NCBI GenBank assembly: GCA_028687935.1 | Contig: JAQTZE010000004.1 | Location: 178,783 to 242,782, forward strand | Reading direction: 5' to 3' | DNA: 64,000 nt | DNA from: Sulfurimonas sp. | Lineage (GTDB): Bacteria; Campylobacterota; Campylobacteria; Campylobacterales; Sulfurimonadaceae | In this document: in pieces, positions 50,117-59,441 of the stretch | Position numbering within the stretch: position 1 is the first letter of the stretch | How the letters are laid out: each line of letters opens with the position of its first letter | Program-made: the position numbers and the translations under genes | Notes under the pieces: generated by a model | The model's input: only the letters and a program-made list of their open reading frames with translations | Databases searched by the model: none | Told to the model about the DNA's origin: nothing

Positions 50117-51126
50117 TAGATTCTAGCTTTTATATGAACCTAGCCTTGAGAGAGGCTTGGAAGTATCAAGGTTTGACCTATCCAAATCCTGCAGTTGGCT
50201 GTGCTATTGTTGGACAATATGGCGAACTCTTAGCCGTAAATGCACATCAAAAAGCTGGCGAAGCACATGCTGAAGTCCTTGCACTCAAAGATGCCTATCT
50301 CAAACTTACCAACGATATTACCATAGTAAATATTTTTAACTCAGCTGAAATACACGCATATCTTCTTAAAAATCATCATAATTGTTTTGCAAATACATCT
50401 CTTTATACAACGCTAGAGCCTTGTTCTCATATTGGAAAAACTCCATCGTGCGCTTCACTTATCGCGGCACTTGGTATACAAAAAATATATGTTGGAGCTA
50501 ACGATACAAATAAAGAAGCTGCCAACGGCAATAGTATTTTAGAAAAAAGTGGTATTTGTGTAGAGAGTCGCGTTTTAAGAAAAGAGTGTGAAAACCTTCT
50601 GCTTCCTTTTGGTAAGTGGCAAGAGAAAAACTTTGTTTTTTTCAAGTGGGCACAAAGATTGAGTGGAACGATTGATGACGGTATCATAAGCTCGAAAAAC
50701 TCAAGAAAAAATGTGCACGCAATGCGATCTGTTTGTGACCTTATTGTGATAGGCGGTGATACGGTTAGAAATGATAGACCAACACTTGATGCTAGGCTTG
50801 TTGATGGAAAAGCACCTGATGTTTTAATTATTTCCAGACAAAAAGAGTTTGACAGAACAATTCCTCTTTTTGGAGTTGCAGGAAGAAACGTTTTTATCTA
50901 TGATAACTTTTCAAAACTAGACGCATATAAAAATATTATGATAGAAGGTGGCCCTCAGATGTATGCTTTAGCAAGAGAGCATATCGATCTCTCTTTATGC
51001 TACATAGCTCCAAAATTCGGTGGCAAAGAGGGATTTGCAGATTTAGATGATTATTTTGAGATATTAAACATTGAAAAAGATGAGCAAGATATAATAATGT
51101 GGATGAAAAAAGGAAATACTATATGA
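50110..51126 (+). CDS. ribD: Bifunctional riboflavin deaminase-reductase
   Basis: 338 aa. The deaminase zinc site is H53-A-E55 with C105 and C114 (CSHIGKTPSC). The reductase half begins near 185 (VFFKWAQRLSGTIDDG) with VIGGDTVRNDRPTLDARLV and IEGGPQMYA. Converts the GTP-cyclohydrolase product in two steps of riboflavin synthesis. The linker between the domains appears longer than usual (AYLKLTNDITIVNIFNSAEI). ATGG start inside the rimP end. Confidence 0.93.
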   Translation: MVIDSSFYMNLALREAWKYQGLTYPNPAVGCAIVGQYGELLAVNAHQKAGEAHAEVLALKDAYLKLTNDITIVNIFNSAEIHAYLLKNHHNCFANTSLYTTLEPCSHIGKTPSCASLIAALGIQKIYVGANDTNKEAANGNSILEKSGICVESRVLRKECENLLLPFGKWQEKNFVFFKWAQRLSGTIDDGIISSKNSRKNVHAMRSVCDLIVIGGDTVRNDRPTLDARLVDGKAPDVLIISRQKEFDRTIPLFGVAGRNVFIYDNFSKLDAYKNIMIEGGPQMYALAREHIDLSLCYIAPKFGGKEGFADLDDYFEILNIEKDEQDIIMWMKKGNTI

Positions 51127-51857
51127 GCCATAACGCAAAGATAAAAATGGAAAAACAAGAAAAAATTGTCTCAATGTTTGACAATATAGCGCCTACCTAT
51201 GACACTGCAAATCGTGTGATGAGTATGGGTGTTGATAAGAGTTGGAGAAGAAAAGCGTGTGACTTGGCGTATAACTATTATGCTCACGATACGATAGATA
51301 AGATCGTCGATGTTGCTTGTGGCACAGGCGATATGATGGAGTTTTGGAGAAATAGAGCTGAGATAAGCGGTATTGCTATCGGCAATATTATAGGTGTTGA
51401 TCCTTCTGTTGGTATGCTTGATGTAGCACGTCAAAAATTTCCAAAATTTGCTTATCATGTCTCAAAAGCGACGCAGATTCCACTTGAAGATGCAAGTGCT
51501 GATATCCTCAGTATCACCTATGGTATTCGTAATGTTGTTGAGAGAGAAGAAGGGCTTCTTGAGTTTAACAGAGTACTCAAAAAAGATGGACTTGTTGTTA
51601 TACTAGAGTTTATGAAAAATGAAAATCCTTCATTTCTTGGTAAGATCAGAGACTTTTATATGAATAGAATCCTTCCTAAAGTAGGTGGGTTTATCTCTAA
51701 AAATCTTGAAGCTTATGAGTATCTTCCAAACTCTATAGAAGATTTCTCAACTGTGGAAAATATGCAAAATGAACTCAAAGCTGCAGGTTTTGAGATTCTC
51801 TATACTAAAAGTTTTTCTATGGATATCTCGACACTTATCATCGCGCAGAAAAAGTAA
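51123..51857 (+). CDS. ubiE: UbiE/MenG-type quinone methyltransferase
   Basis: 244 aa from ATG 51123, overlapping the ribD stop (ATGA) with AAGGAAA upstream; an in-frame ATG at 51099 lies within ribD. Motifs: MFDNIAPTYDTANRVMSMGV, the SAM-binding VDVACGTGDMMEF and SITYGIRNVVEREEGLLEFN are diagnostic. In menaquinone-using members of this phylum it C-methylates demethylmenaquinone. The aminofutalosine deaminase at 54621 supplies an earlier step of the same pathway. Confidence 0.94.
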   Translation: MSHNAKIKMEKQEKIVSMFDNIAPTYDTANRVMSMGVDKSWRRKACDLAYNYYAHDTIDKIVDVACGTGDMMEFWRNRAEISGIAIGNIIGVDPSVGMLDVARQKFPKFAYHVSKATQIPLEDASADILSITYGIRNVVEREEGLLEFNRVLKKDGLVVILEFMKNENPSFLGKIRDFYMNRILPKVGGFISKNLEAYEYLPNSIEDFSTVENMQNELKAAGFEILYTKSFSMDISTLIIAQKK

Positions 51858-51865
51858 ATTTCATC

Positions 51866-53116
51866 ATGCATACTCTGAGTGTTTCTGCCTTAAACGAGCA
51901 GATTAAGGGAATCATCGAGACAACTTTTGAACATGTTTTTGTAGAGGGAGAACTCTCTCGCATCACTTTTCATAATAGTGGACATATCTATTTTACCCTC
52001 AAAGATGCTAACTCAACCATTAAAGCAGTGATGTTTCGTACAAACGCAATGAAGCTTAAGTTCGAGCTTAAAGAGGGACTTAAAGTCATTCTTGATGGAG
52101 CAGTCACTCTTTACAAGCCTCGCGGTGAATATCAAATAAACTGTTTTAATATTGAGCCATCAGGCAAAGGTGCTTTGGCACTTGCCTATGAGCAACTCAA
52201 AGAAAAACTCTTGGAAAAAGGGTATTTTGAAGCAAGCCGCAAAAAAGCTCTGCCAAGATTTCCTTCCCGTATAGCCCTTATCACTTCAGCTACTGGAGCT
52301 GCTTTGCAAGATATGCTGCGCGTTGCAAACTCGCGATATAGGCTTCTTGAGATAGATATTTATGATGTTTTAGTTCAAGGTGAGAGTGCTTCATATGCGA
52401 TAGCAAACGCAATAAACGCAAGTGATAGTAAAAACTATGACCTCATAGTCATTGGTCGCGGTGGTGGAAGTATAGAAGATCTTTGGGCCTTTAATGAAGA
52501 GCGCGTTGCAGATGCTATCTTTGCGGCTAAGACACCGATCATCTCCGCTGTCGGGCATGAGATAGACTGGGTCATCAGCGATTTTGTTGCAGATGTGCGC
52601 GCGGCAACTCCAAGTGCAGCGATGGAGATAGCGCTTCCTGATACACATGAACTTTATCAGACTCTTGATTCTATCGAAACGCAGCTTATGCATCTTCTCT
52701 CTCAAAAAATAGCGAGTAAACGCCAAGAGTTGTCCCATCTTGCTAGTTCTTATGCACAGCACTCTATAGAGAAAAAACTTTCCCAAAAGATTATAGAGAT
52801 TAAACAGTTGCAAGAAAACTTTCATCAAAACATTGCGTTTAAGATGCAAAACGCAACTAGAGAGATAGAACATTGCAAAAATAGTTTTCCAAACGCAATA
52901 GAGATTATCTTCAAACTTGCGCAAAATCAACTCTCAAATCTTACAAAGATGCTAGAATCCAATCATCCAAAATTTAAAATCAAAAAAGGTTTTGCACAGA
53001 TCTCTAAAAAGAACAAAGTTATCGACATTTCAGAGTTGCAAAATGGCGATGATTTTGAACTTCAAAGTGATGCTCTGCGTATTTGTGCAAAAGTGACGCA
53101 AAAGGAACTGTTATGA
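51866..53116 (+). CDS. xseA: Exodeoxyribonuclease VII large subunit
   Basis: 416 aa. N-terminal OB fold (FVEGELSRITFHNSGHIYFT), then the nuclease domain with ALITSATGAALQDMLRV, VIGRGGGSIEDLWAFNEERV and ISAVGHEIDWVISDFVADVR. A coiled-coil region with KNSFPNAIEIIFKLAQNQLS follows. Degrades single-stranded DNA in repair. Seven AAACGCA/TGCGTTT words, one of the densest genes. ATGA overlap with the next gene. Confidence 0.96.
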   Translation: MHTLSVSALNEQIKGIIETTFEHVFVEGELSRITFHNSGHIYFTLKDANSTIKAVMFRTNAMKLKFELKEGLKVILDGAVTLYKPRGEYQINCFNIEPSGKGALALAYEQLKEKLLEKGYFEASRKKALPRFPSRIALITSATGAALQDMLRVANSRYRLLEIDIYDVLVQGESASYAIANAINASDSKNYDLIVIGRGGGSIEDLWAFNEERVADAIFAAKTPIISAVGHEIDWVISDFVADVRAATPSAAMEIALPDTHELYQTLDSIETQLMHLLSQKIASKRQELSHLASSYAQHSIEKKLSQKIIEIKQLQENFHQNIAFKMQNATREIEHCKNSFPNAIEIIFKLAQNQLSNLTKMLESNHPKFKIKKGFAQISKKNKVIDISELQNGDDFELQSDALRICAKVTQKELL

Positions 53117-53715
53117 GTTATCCAAAATTTTTCAACACGATAGAGAGCATAAAAGTGAGTGATCCACTCTCAGCTGCACTGGGTGCATTTGATGATGGAA
53201 TGTATGAGTTTTCTTATCTTGATGTGGTCAAATCTGCTGGGCATAGCTGTCCAACAGTCGCTGGAGCTTACTTGATAACACTCGAAGCTTTGAAGTATTT
53301 GTATCCAAATATGCCTGCTGTTCGGGGGAATATCAAGGTTGCGTTTGAAGAAGATGCCAAAGAGGGTGTAGCTGGTGTTATAGCAAACGTTATCTCGCAG
53401 ATAACGGGCGCAACTGAGACAAGCGGTTTTAAAGGACTCCAAGGTAAGTTTGCCCGTCATTCACTTATGGAGTTTAACGCCTCTATAAAAGCATCTGCGA
53501 GATTTACACGAACAGATAATAAAAAAGCTGTTGATGTGACTTATAATCCATCTTCAATAGCTCCAAATCCTGATATGCAAACTATTATGCAAAAAATGCA
53601 ACAAGGTCAAGCAAGTGCAGATGAGTTAAGAGAGTTCGGAGTACTTTGGCAAGATAGAGTGAAGAGAATTTTTGAAAACAAAGAGAAAGTTATAGCGCTC
53701 AAAGAAGTTGAGTAG
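53113..53715 (+). CDS. FmdE-like domain protein
   Basis: 200 aa from ATG 53113, where AAAAGGA gives the ribosome-binding site; an in-frame start at 53083 lies in xseA. The segment SYLDVVKSAGHSCPTVAGAY carries the H-x-C pattern typical of FmdE (formylmethanofuran dehydrogenase subunit E-like) proteins, and a zinc or metal role is likely. The archaeal pathway is absent from bacteria of this kind, so the function is unknown. Ends 8 bases before a perfect AAACGCA hairpin. Confidence 0.7.
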   Translation: MSYPKFFNTIESIKVSDPLSAALGAFDDGMYEFSYLDVVKSAGHSCPTVAGAYLITLEALKYLYPNMPAVRGNIKVAFEEDAKEGVAGVIANVISQITGATETSGFKGLQGKFARHSLMEFNASIKASARFTRTDNKKAVDVTYNPSSIAPNPDMQTIMQKMQQGQASADELREFGVLWQDRVKRIFENKEKVIALKEVE

Positions 53716-53723
53716 TTGAGAGA

Positions 53724-53745
53724 AAACGCAGCGTTAGCTGCGTTT
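53724..53745. terminator. Hairpin terminator built from two inverted AAACGCA words
   Basis: AAACGCAGC (53724-53732), loop GTTA, GCTGCGTTT (53737-53745): a perfect 9-bp stem in the 36-base gap between convergent genes. It can end transcription from both directions. Paired inverted uptake sequences used as terminators are a known feature of Neisseria and Haemophilus, and this is the same design with the over-represented word of this window. Confidence 0.8.
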
Positions 53746-53751
53746 ATACTC

Positions 53752-54621
53752 TTATCGTAAAACCATTGCAGGCAGATACGTATGTAAAAGCAGTGTGCTC
53801 TCAGTGGCAATCTGTTTCATAAACTTATCAAATTTATCCTCTTTATTCCAGACTGGATTTGTAACACCGCTGCGTTTTACCAGTTTTTCTTTAGCATCAT
53901 ATAGCACTCCGAGTGAATCCACAAGACCAACATCTTTTGCCTGCATAGCAGTAAATATATGTGCGTTTGCGTACATGTCGCGTTTACTCAAATCAAGTCC
54001 ACGTGCACTTGCAACGTCAGCTGTAAACATATCGTATGTTCCTTGGATGACTTTGTTGAGCTCGTTTAACTCATAATCTGTCCATGCTCTATCTGTTGTG
54101 CCCACTTTTTTGTATTTTCCAGCTTGAACACTTTGGCTTTTGACACCGACTTTCTCCATCAGTTCGCTAAAATCAGCACCTTGCATCACAACACCGATAC
54201 TTCCTACCATCGATCCTGGATTGACAATGATCTCATTTGCCCAGATACTTGCATAGTAGCTTCCACTCGCAATTGTCCCCATAGCGTAGACGATGACAGG
54301 TTTTTGCTCTTTGAGTCTTTTGATAGCGTAGGCAACTTCGACTGAAGGTGCGACAGATCCGCCGGGAGAGTCTATGACAAACAAAACACCTTTAATATGC
54401 TCATTTTTTGCAGCTGCATCGATCTGATCTACGAGCTCAGAGACTTCAAATATCGGTCCAATAAGAGAAATCTGTTGGAGATTATTTGGAGTAAAATCTT
54501 CTTCACTTGAAGGTGCGAAGAGCAAGAAAAGAATCAAGACAAAAATCATTGCCTTGAAGTGGTTTTGTATATATGAAAGTGTCGCTGTTATCGGTGAAAA
54601 TAGTTTTTTTAAAAACTCCAT
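53752..54621 (-). CDS. sppA: Signal peptide peptidase SppA
   Basis: 289 aa. A membrane anchor at about 20-42 (HFKAMIFVLILFLLFAPSSE) is followed by the S49 peptidase domain with GVLFVIDSPGGSVAPSVEVA and the nucleophile segment MGTIASGSYYASIWANEII, Ser in ASGSYY, and NPGSMVGSIGVVMQGAD. Short single-domain form acting as an oligomer. It degrades signal peptide remnants in the membrane. Upstream gene ends at its ATG, overlapping by one base. Confidence 0.94.
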   Translation of the reverse strand: MEFLKKLFSPITATLSYIQNHFKAMIFVLILFLLFAPSSEEDFTPNNLQQISLIGPIFEVSELVDQIDAAAKNEHIKGVLFVIDSPGGSVAPSVEVAYAIKRLKEQKPVIVYAMGTIASGSYYASIWANEIIVNPGSMVGSIGVVMQGADFSELMEKVGVKSQSVQAGKYKKVGTTDRAWTDYELNELNKVIQGTYDMFTADVASARGLDLSKRDMYANAHIFTAMQAKDVGLVDSLGVLYDAKEKLVKRSGVTNPVWNKEDKFDKFMKQIATESTLLLHTYLPAMVLR

Positions 54622-55841
54622 TAATTATCCTTTGTGAGTGTGCCGTTGATATAAACTTTTGCGACATTATATCTGTGAAGTATTAAATGAATCGCTAACT
54701 CATTCGTCGGTTCTTTATCAAGATCCAAAACAATCATATCTGCGTTTTTGCCTTCTGCTATTTCCCCACTGTTGAGACCCAATGCCTCTGCTGCGTTTAT
54801 CGTAACACCGCGAATAAGTGCTTGCGAGAAATCTAAAAGTGGGGCGTTTGCATGCATCAAAAGTGAGGCTTTCATCTCTTCAAAAAGATCAAGTTTGTAG
54901 TTGGAGCTCAGACCATCAGTTGCTACAATCCAGCGGATATTTTTATCATTTAAGGCTTCGATATTAAGTGTTTTATTCCCTAAAAGTCGGTTTGAAATAG
55001 GGCAATGGATGACTGTATGTTTATGTTCTGCTATCGTCTCTAACTCTTCGTCATTGGCTTCGACGACATGTGTCAAAAGTGCATTATGCCCATTGAAATG
55101 TGCTAAAAACTCTTTGGCATCACTGACACAAGAGTCTTGCTTGAGTAAGGTGGTGAAAAACTCTTTAAAATCTCCCTCACTTTTATCAAGCCAATCACGC
55201 TCTGCCTTACTCTCCATAAAGTGTGTGCTGAGTTTAAGACCCTCATTTTTCACCATTGCAAGTGCTTTTTTTATGAGTATCGGATGGACAGAATAGGGTG
55301 AATGAATTGCTACGGCAGGATAAAAGCCTTCACGTTTGACGCTTTTTGAAGCATCCAAACGTGCGATAAAATCACCAAAAAGGGCATCTGCCATTGTTGC
55401 CTGCGAACCTATGAGTTCATTAAAAAAGACGACATTTTGTGCTGCGTTTGCACAGACTTCAAGATCCATCGCATGTGAACTTATCGCTCCAAAAGTAGTA
55501 ATACCACTCTCAAGCATACTCTCTACAGCACGCTCCATACACTCTTTTTCGCATCCGTTTATGAGTTCGTCTCTATTTTCTATGACAGAGTAGAGCCAAG
55601 GGACAAAATCCCCATAACTCAGCTGCGTTTTATTGGCAGAAAACTCAATATGCACGTGAGCATTGATGAGTCCTGGCATAAGCAGAGAGTTTTTAGAAAG
55701 TTGTGTGATTTGTGCTTCTGGCCACTCTTTTATAAGCTCCTCTAGCGGAGCGATTTTTATAATCTGCTTCTCAAACGCAAGAGCGAGATTTTTGAGTAAA
55801 GTATTTGGTGTGAGAATATAGTCGGGTACAAGTATTTGCAT
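54621..55841 (-). CDS. mqnX: Aminofutalosine deaminase family hydrolase
   Basis: 406 aa, amidohydrolase fold. The metal ligands are visible: LINAHVHIEFSA (HxH), STHFMESKAERDW, LLTHVVEAND and WIVATDGLSSNYKLDLFEEM (Asp). This family deaminates 6-amino-6-deoxyfutalosine in the futalosine menaquinone pathway of Campylobacter and Helicobacter, and the neighbours aroQ and sppA match the Campylobacter order. A generic amidohydrolase is the alternative. Five AAACGCA/TGCGTTT words. Confidence 0.82.
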   Translation of the reverse strand: MQILVPDYILTPNTLLKNLALAFEKQIIKIAPLEELIKEWPEAQITQLSKNSLLMPGLINAHVHIEFSANKTQLSYGDFVPWLYSVIENRDELINGCEKECMERAVESMLESGITTFGAISSHAMDLEVCANAAQNVVFFNELIGSQATMADALFGDFIARLDASKSVKREGFYPAVAIHSPYSVHPILIKKALAMVKNEGLKLSTHFMESKAERDWLDKSEGDFKEFFTTLLKQDSCVSDAKEFLAHFNGHNALLTHVVEANDEELETIAEHKHTVIHCPISNRLLGNKTLNIEALNDKNIRWIVATDGLSSNYKLDLFEEMKASLLMHANAPLLDFSQALIRGVTINAAEALGLNSGEIAEGKNADMIVLDLDKEPTNELAIHLILHRYNVAKVYINGTLTKDN

Positions 55842-55943
55842 TTTTTATCTTTAAAAGTTGAATTTGTAAAATTTAAAATAGATTATGCTTTAATTAGATA
55901 AAATAAGTGCTTAAAAATTTAAGATAGATTAAAAAGGTATATA

Positions 55944-56423
55944 ATGAAAATAGTCGTAATACAAGGTCCAAATTTAAATATGTTAGGCGTTCGTGAAAAG
56001 CAGATTTACGGGCCAATGAGATTGGAACAGATCCACGCACAGATGAAAGAAGTAGCAGAGCAAAATGGTGTTGAGATAGAATTTTTTCAAACAAATCTTG
56101 AAGGTGAAATCGTAGATAAGATTCAAGAGTGTTATGGTGAAGCAAACGGGATTATTATCAATCCTGCGGCATATACACACACTTCAATCGCAATCCGTGA
56201 TGCGATATCTGCAGTAGGCATCCCTACAATTGAAGTACATATCAGTAATATTCACCGTCGTGAAGAGTTTAGAAAAGTAAATATGATTGCACCTGTGTGT
56301 GCTTCTTCAATCGTTGGCTTTGGTCCTTTTGGATACCATTTAGCTATGATGGGAATGTTGCAGATACTGAGTGAACTCAAAGCTGTTCACGATGCACAGA
56401 TGGCTGCTCAGGCTGAAGCATAA
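55944..56423 (+). CDS. aroQ: 3-dehydroquinate dehydratase, type II
   Basis: 159 aa. [20 protein letters not shown] is the opening with the catalytic Arg and Tyr, [18 protein letters not shown] the central motif, and [18 protein letters not shown] (as [14 protein letters not shown]) the His segment. Third step of the shikimate pathway. Divergent from the amidohydrolase; the 102-base gap holds an AT-rich promoter region with no other signal I can support. Confidence 0.96.
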   Translation: MKIVVIQGPNLNMLGVREKQIYGPMRLEQIHAQMKEVAEQNGVEIEFFQTNLEGEIVDKIQECYGEANGIIINPAAYTHTSIAIRDAISAVGIPTIEVHISNIHRREEFRKVNMIAPVCASSIVGFGPFGYHLAMMGMLQILSELKAVHDAQMAAQAEA

Positions 56424-56429
56424 GCCTCT

Positions 56430-56918
56430 ATGTATCTTAAACGCAAGCTCTCAAAAGAGTTAACAACTTTCAAATCCTTGCGTTTTCCATACAAAAATCG
56501 TGCTTGTAGTTCGCATAGATACAGTGCGACGATAGGTATAGGTGGAAATATAGGAGATGTTAAACGCAGGTTTGAACATCTTTTTTCCTATTTTAAAAGA
56601 GATTCTCGAGTGAGAATTATGCGAACATCTTTGATTTTGAAAAATCCTCCTTTTGGTTTTATGGACCAGGATGATTTTTTTAACTCAATTATGGTTTTAA
56701 GAGTCAATATGCAAGCGCACGCTTTTTTATCGTATTTGATGCGAGTAGAGAAACAGTTTGCAAGAAAAAGAAGTTTTGCTAACGCACCAAGGACATTAGA
56801 TTTGGATATTTTATTTTTCGATAATCAAACGATCAAAACAGACAAGCTGAGTGTTCCACATCCCCAGTGGTCAAAGCGTGAGAGTGTCGTAATTCCATTA
56901 TCAGGAATGAACAGATGA
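56430..56918 (+). CDS. folK: HPPK, pterin pyrophosphokinase
   Basis: 162 aa. After an N-terminal extension of about 30 residues comes TIGIGGNIGDVKRRFEHLFS, then NPPFGFMDQDDFFNSIMVLR and RTLDLDILFFDNQTIKTDKL, the D-x-D metal-binding segment, all typical of FolK. Transfers pyrophosphate from ATP to hydroxymethyl-dihydropterin. In this phylum it heads the flhF cluster, and its stop overlaps the flhF ATG. Three AAACGCA/TGCGTTT words. Confidence 0.93.
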   Translation: MYLKRKLSKELTTFKSLRFPYKNRACSSHRYSATIGIGGNIGDVKRRFEHLFSYFKRDSRVRIMRTSLILKNPPFGFMDQDDFFNSIMVLRVNMQAHAFLSYLMRVEKQFARKRSFANAPRTLDLDILFFDNQTIKTDKLSVPHPQWSKRESVVIPLSGMNR

Positions 56919-58201
56919 AAATTTTGACATTTACAGGAAAGACTCCATCTGAAGCACTTAAAAAAGCTAAGCTTGAGATTGGTGATGATGGTATGCTTAT
57001 AGAGACAAAACAGATTCAAAAAAAGACACTCAATCGTGAAGCTGTTTATGAGATTGTCATCGGCATTGATGAAGAAAAACTGCCAAAAAATTACAAAAGA
57101 TTTGGTAAGCCGCTTCAAGATCAAAAACCAATTATGCAAGAGAGTGAAGATATCCTTTTTGATATCTCAAACGCAGCGAAGCAGATATCTCAGATAGCCG
57201 ATGTCACAGAGCCGCGTTTTGAATATGGTCTTCCAAGAGCGACACAAACACCAATTGTAACTCCTTTGCTTGAGCCTAAAGAGCTCAAAGAGATCAAAAA
57301 TGAGATTACAAAACTCGGTGATAAAGTAAAACTCATTCAAAATATGTTTTGGAATGAAAAAGCACCAGATTTAGACACCGCTATACCTCCTGAGTTTGCA
57401 GAGATCTATCGTCTAGCAGCACAAAGTGGCATGGATAGAGCACATTTGGATGATATTATGCAGATGACGCTGGCACATATGCCATCAAAAATGAAAGAAA
57501 ATTCTTCTACTGTCAAGCGATATTTTCAGACTTTGCTTCGTAAGATGATTCCAATTCGCATTGAGAGTACACCATCACTTGGAAATAAAAAAGTGATCAT
57601 GCTCGTAGGTCCGACAGGTGTTGGAAAGACAACATCTATCGCAAAACTTGCTGCGCGTTACTCTTTTTTGATGCAGAAGAAGTACAAAGTCGGACTTGTA
57701 GTTTTGGATACCTATCGTATTGGTGCAGTTGAACAGCTGATGCAGTATGCACGTATGATGAAACTTGGTATTGAGACGGTGGTAGATCCTCCGGAATTTG
57801 CCACTGCCTTAGAGTCTTTGAGACATTGTGACTATATTTTGATCGATACTATGGGCTCAAGTCCGTATGATAAAGGCAAGATCGAAAAGATATATGAGTG
57901 CCTTGATGCAAACAGTACTGAGTATAAGGTTGATGTGGTCTTAGTTATGCCGAGTTCTATAAAATATGAAGATTTACTCGCGACGTATGAGAATTTTTCC
58001 TCTTTAAATATAGATACGATGATGTTTACAAAGTTGGATGAGACGAGAGGTTTTGGAAATATATTTTCACTTGCTTATGAGACAAAAAAACCTATAAGTT
58101 ATTTTTCTGTCGGTCAGGAAGTTCCAGAAGATTTAGTATGTGCAAACAGTGACTTTTTAGTCGATTGTCTGCTAAATGGATTTAATCGGAGTAAAGCATG
58201 A
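56915..58201 (+). CDS. flhF: Flagellar biosynthesis GTPase FlhF
   Basis: 428 aa. The N-terminal basic domain starts LTFTGKTPSEALKKAKLEIG, followed by the SRP-type NG domain with G1 LVGPTGVGKTTSIAKLAARY, DTYRIGAVEQLMQYA (G2) and FTKLDETRGFGN (G4). Directs polar placement of flagella and activates RpoN-dependent flagellar genes in Campylobacter and Helicobacter. Overlaps folK and flhG. Confidence 0.96.
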   Translation: MKILTFTGKTPSEALKKAKLEIGDDGMLIETKQIQKKTLNREAVYEIVIGIDEEKLPKNYKRFGKPLQDQKPIMQESEDILFDISNAAKQISQIADVTEPRFEYGLPRATQTPIVTPLLEPKELKEIKNEITKLGDKVKLIQNMFWNEKAPDLDTAIPPEFAEIYRLAAQSGMDRAHLDDIMQMTLAHMPSKMKENSSTVKRYFQTLLRKMIPIRIESTPSLGNKKVIMLVGPTGVGKTTSIAKLAARYSFLMQKKYKVGLVVLDTYRIGAVEQLMQYARMMKLGIETVVDPPEFATALESLRHCDYILIDTMGSSPYDKGKIEKIYECLDANSTEYKVDVVLVMPSSIKYEDLLATYENFSSLNIDTMMFTKLDETRGFGNIFSLAYETKKPISYFSVGQEVPEDLVCANSDFLVDCLLNGFNRSKA

Positions 58202-59073
58202 TGGGCCATCAAGCTGAAAAGCTCGAAGAGTTAGTAGCATCAAATGCAAAAAAAAGATCCAAAAAAACGCGTTTTGTTGTAATAACAAGTGGTAAAGGCG
58301 GAGTTGGAAAGAGTACGATTAGCTCAAACCTTTCCTATGCTTTGTCTCTTAAAGGGCTGAATGTAGGGATATTTGATGCAGATATCGGTCTTGCGAATCT
58401 GGATGTTATGTTCAATGTAAAGATTAAAAAAAATATTTTACATGTACTCAAAGGTGAAGCAACTGTTGCAGATATCTTGATCCCGATCACTAGAAATCTT
58501 ATTCTTATTCCAGGTGAGAGTGGTGATGAGATACTTAAATATTCCAATATGGCACTTTTTGAGCGTTTTATGGAAGATGCGCAGGTCTTGGATAAACTCG
58601 ATGTGATGATAATCGATACGGGTGCTGGAATTGGTGAGCATATTCAGATGTTTATAAACGCAGCGGATGATGTAATCGTCGTCACTGTGCCAGATCCTGC
58701 TGCTATAACGGATGCTTATGCCACTATAAAAACTATAGCTTTGGTGCGCAATGATGTAAACGTGATTATGAATCAAGTCAAAAATGACAAAGAAGCGCAA
58801 GGAGTTTTTGAAAAGATCAAAAAGGTGGCGTTTGCAAATATAGGGCCTCAGCTTGATTTAAATCTTATAGGCAAGATTGAAAGTGATGTAAAAGTCTCAA
58901 GTTCTGTCAAACAAAGAGCACTATTTGTCTTGAATCATCCATCATCAGGACCAGCTAAGGACATTGAACTGATAGCCAAGCAGATAACAAACAAGCTGGA
59001 ACGCAATGTGCTAGTAAACTCCAATGAAAGCGGATTAACCGGACTATTTAAACGTTTAATGGAACATTTTTAG
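58198..59073 (+). CDS. flhG: Flagellar number regulator FlhG (MinD/ParA-like ATPase)
   Basis: 291 aa. Deviant Walker A SGKGGVGKSTISSNLSYALS, then GIFDADIGLANLDVMFNVKI and VMIIDTGAGIGEHIQMFINA are the MinD-type motifs. The C-terminal RLMEHF resembles the membrane-targeting helix. Works with FlhF to set flagellar number. ATGATG start overlaps flhF. Confidence 0.96.
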   Translation: MMGHQAEKLEELVASNAKKRSKKTRFVVITSGKGGVGKSTISSNLSYALSLKGLNVGIFDADIGLANLDVMFNVKIKKNILHVLKGEATVADILIPITRNLILIPGESGDEILKYSNMALFERFMEDAQVLDKLDVMIIDTGAGIGEHIQMFINAADDVIVVTVPDPAAITDAYATIKTIALVRNDVNVIMNQVKNDKEAQGVFEKIKKVAFANIGPQLDLNLIGKIESDVKVSSSVKQRALFVLNHPSSGPAKDIELIAKQITNKLERNVLVNSNESGLTGLFKRLMEHF

Positions 59074-59105
59074 TCGTTTTTCAGCTATAAAAGAAAAGGG
59101 TATCT

Positions 59106-59441
59106 ATGGCAGGTGAAAATTTTGTATACTTTTTTACAGTTCAAGGTTTTTTTGTAGGTATCATATTTGGTATCCTCAAATCCTTTGACGCCGCGGGTTT
59201 ATTGACCTATACTTTTTTGATAACACTCTTTTTCTACCTTTTTTCTCATATCATTATTGCGTTTTATTTTAGAACGGTTGATGTGAAAGCATATAGTTTT
59301 AACAAAGATATCCATGAAAAAGATTTGGATCTCTTTGTCAAAGAGATCAACAAAAGAGAAAAACTTATAGACTCTGCTATCAAGATCACAGAGATGGTCA
59401 CAAAAATGAATTCTGATGAACTTGCAGGAGAGAAAAAATGA
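59106..59441 (+). CDS. Small membrane protein of the flagellar cluster
   Basis: 111 aa with two membrane helices at about 10-30 and 35-58 and a charged cytoplasmic tail (KDLDLFVKEINKREKLIDSA). It occupies the same place as Campylobacter Cj0062c between flhG and fliA. Function unknown. The stop overlaps the fliA ATG, implying coupled expression with sigma-28. Confidence 0.8.
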   Translation: MAGENFVYFFTVQGFFVGIIFGILKSFDAAGLLTYTFLITLFFYLFSHIIIAFYFRTVDVKAYSFNKDIHEKDLDLFVKEINKREKLIDSAIKITEMVTKMNSDELAGEKK

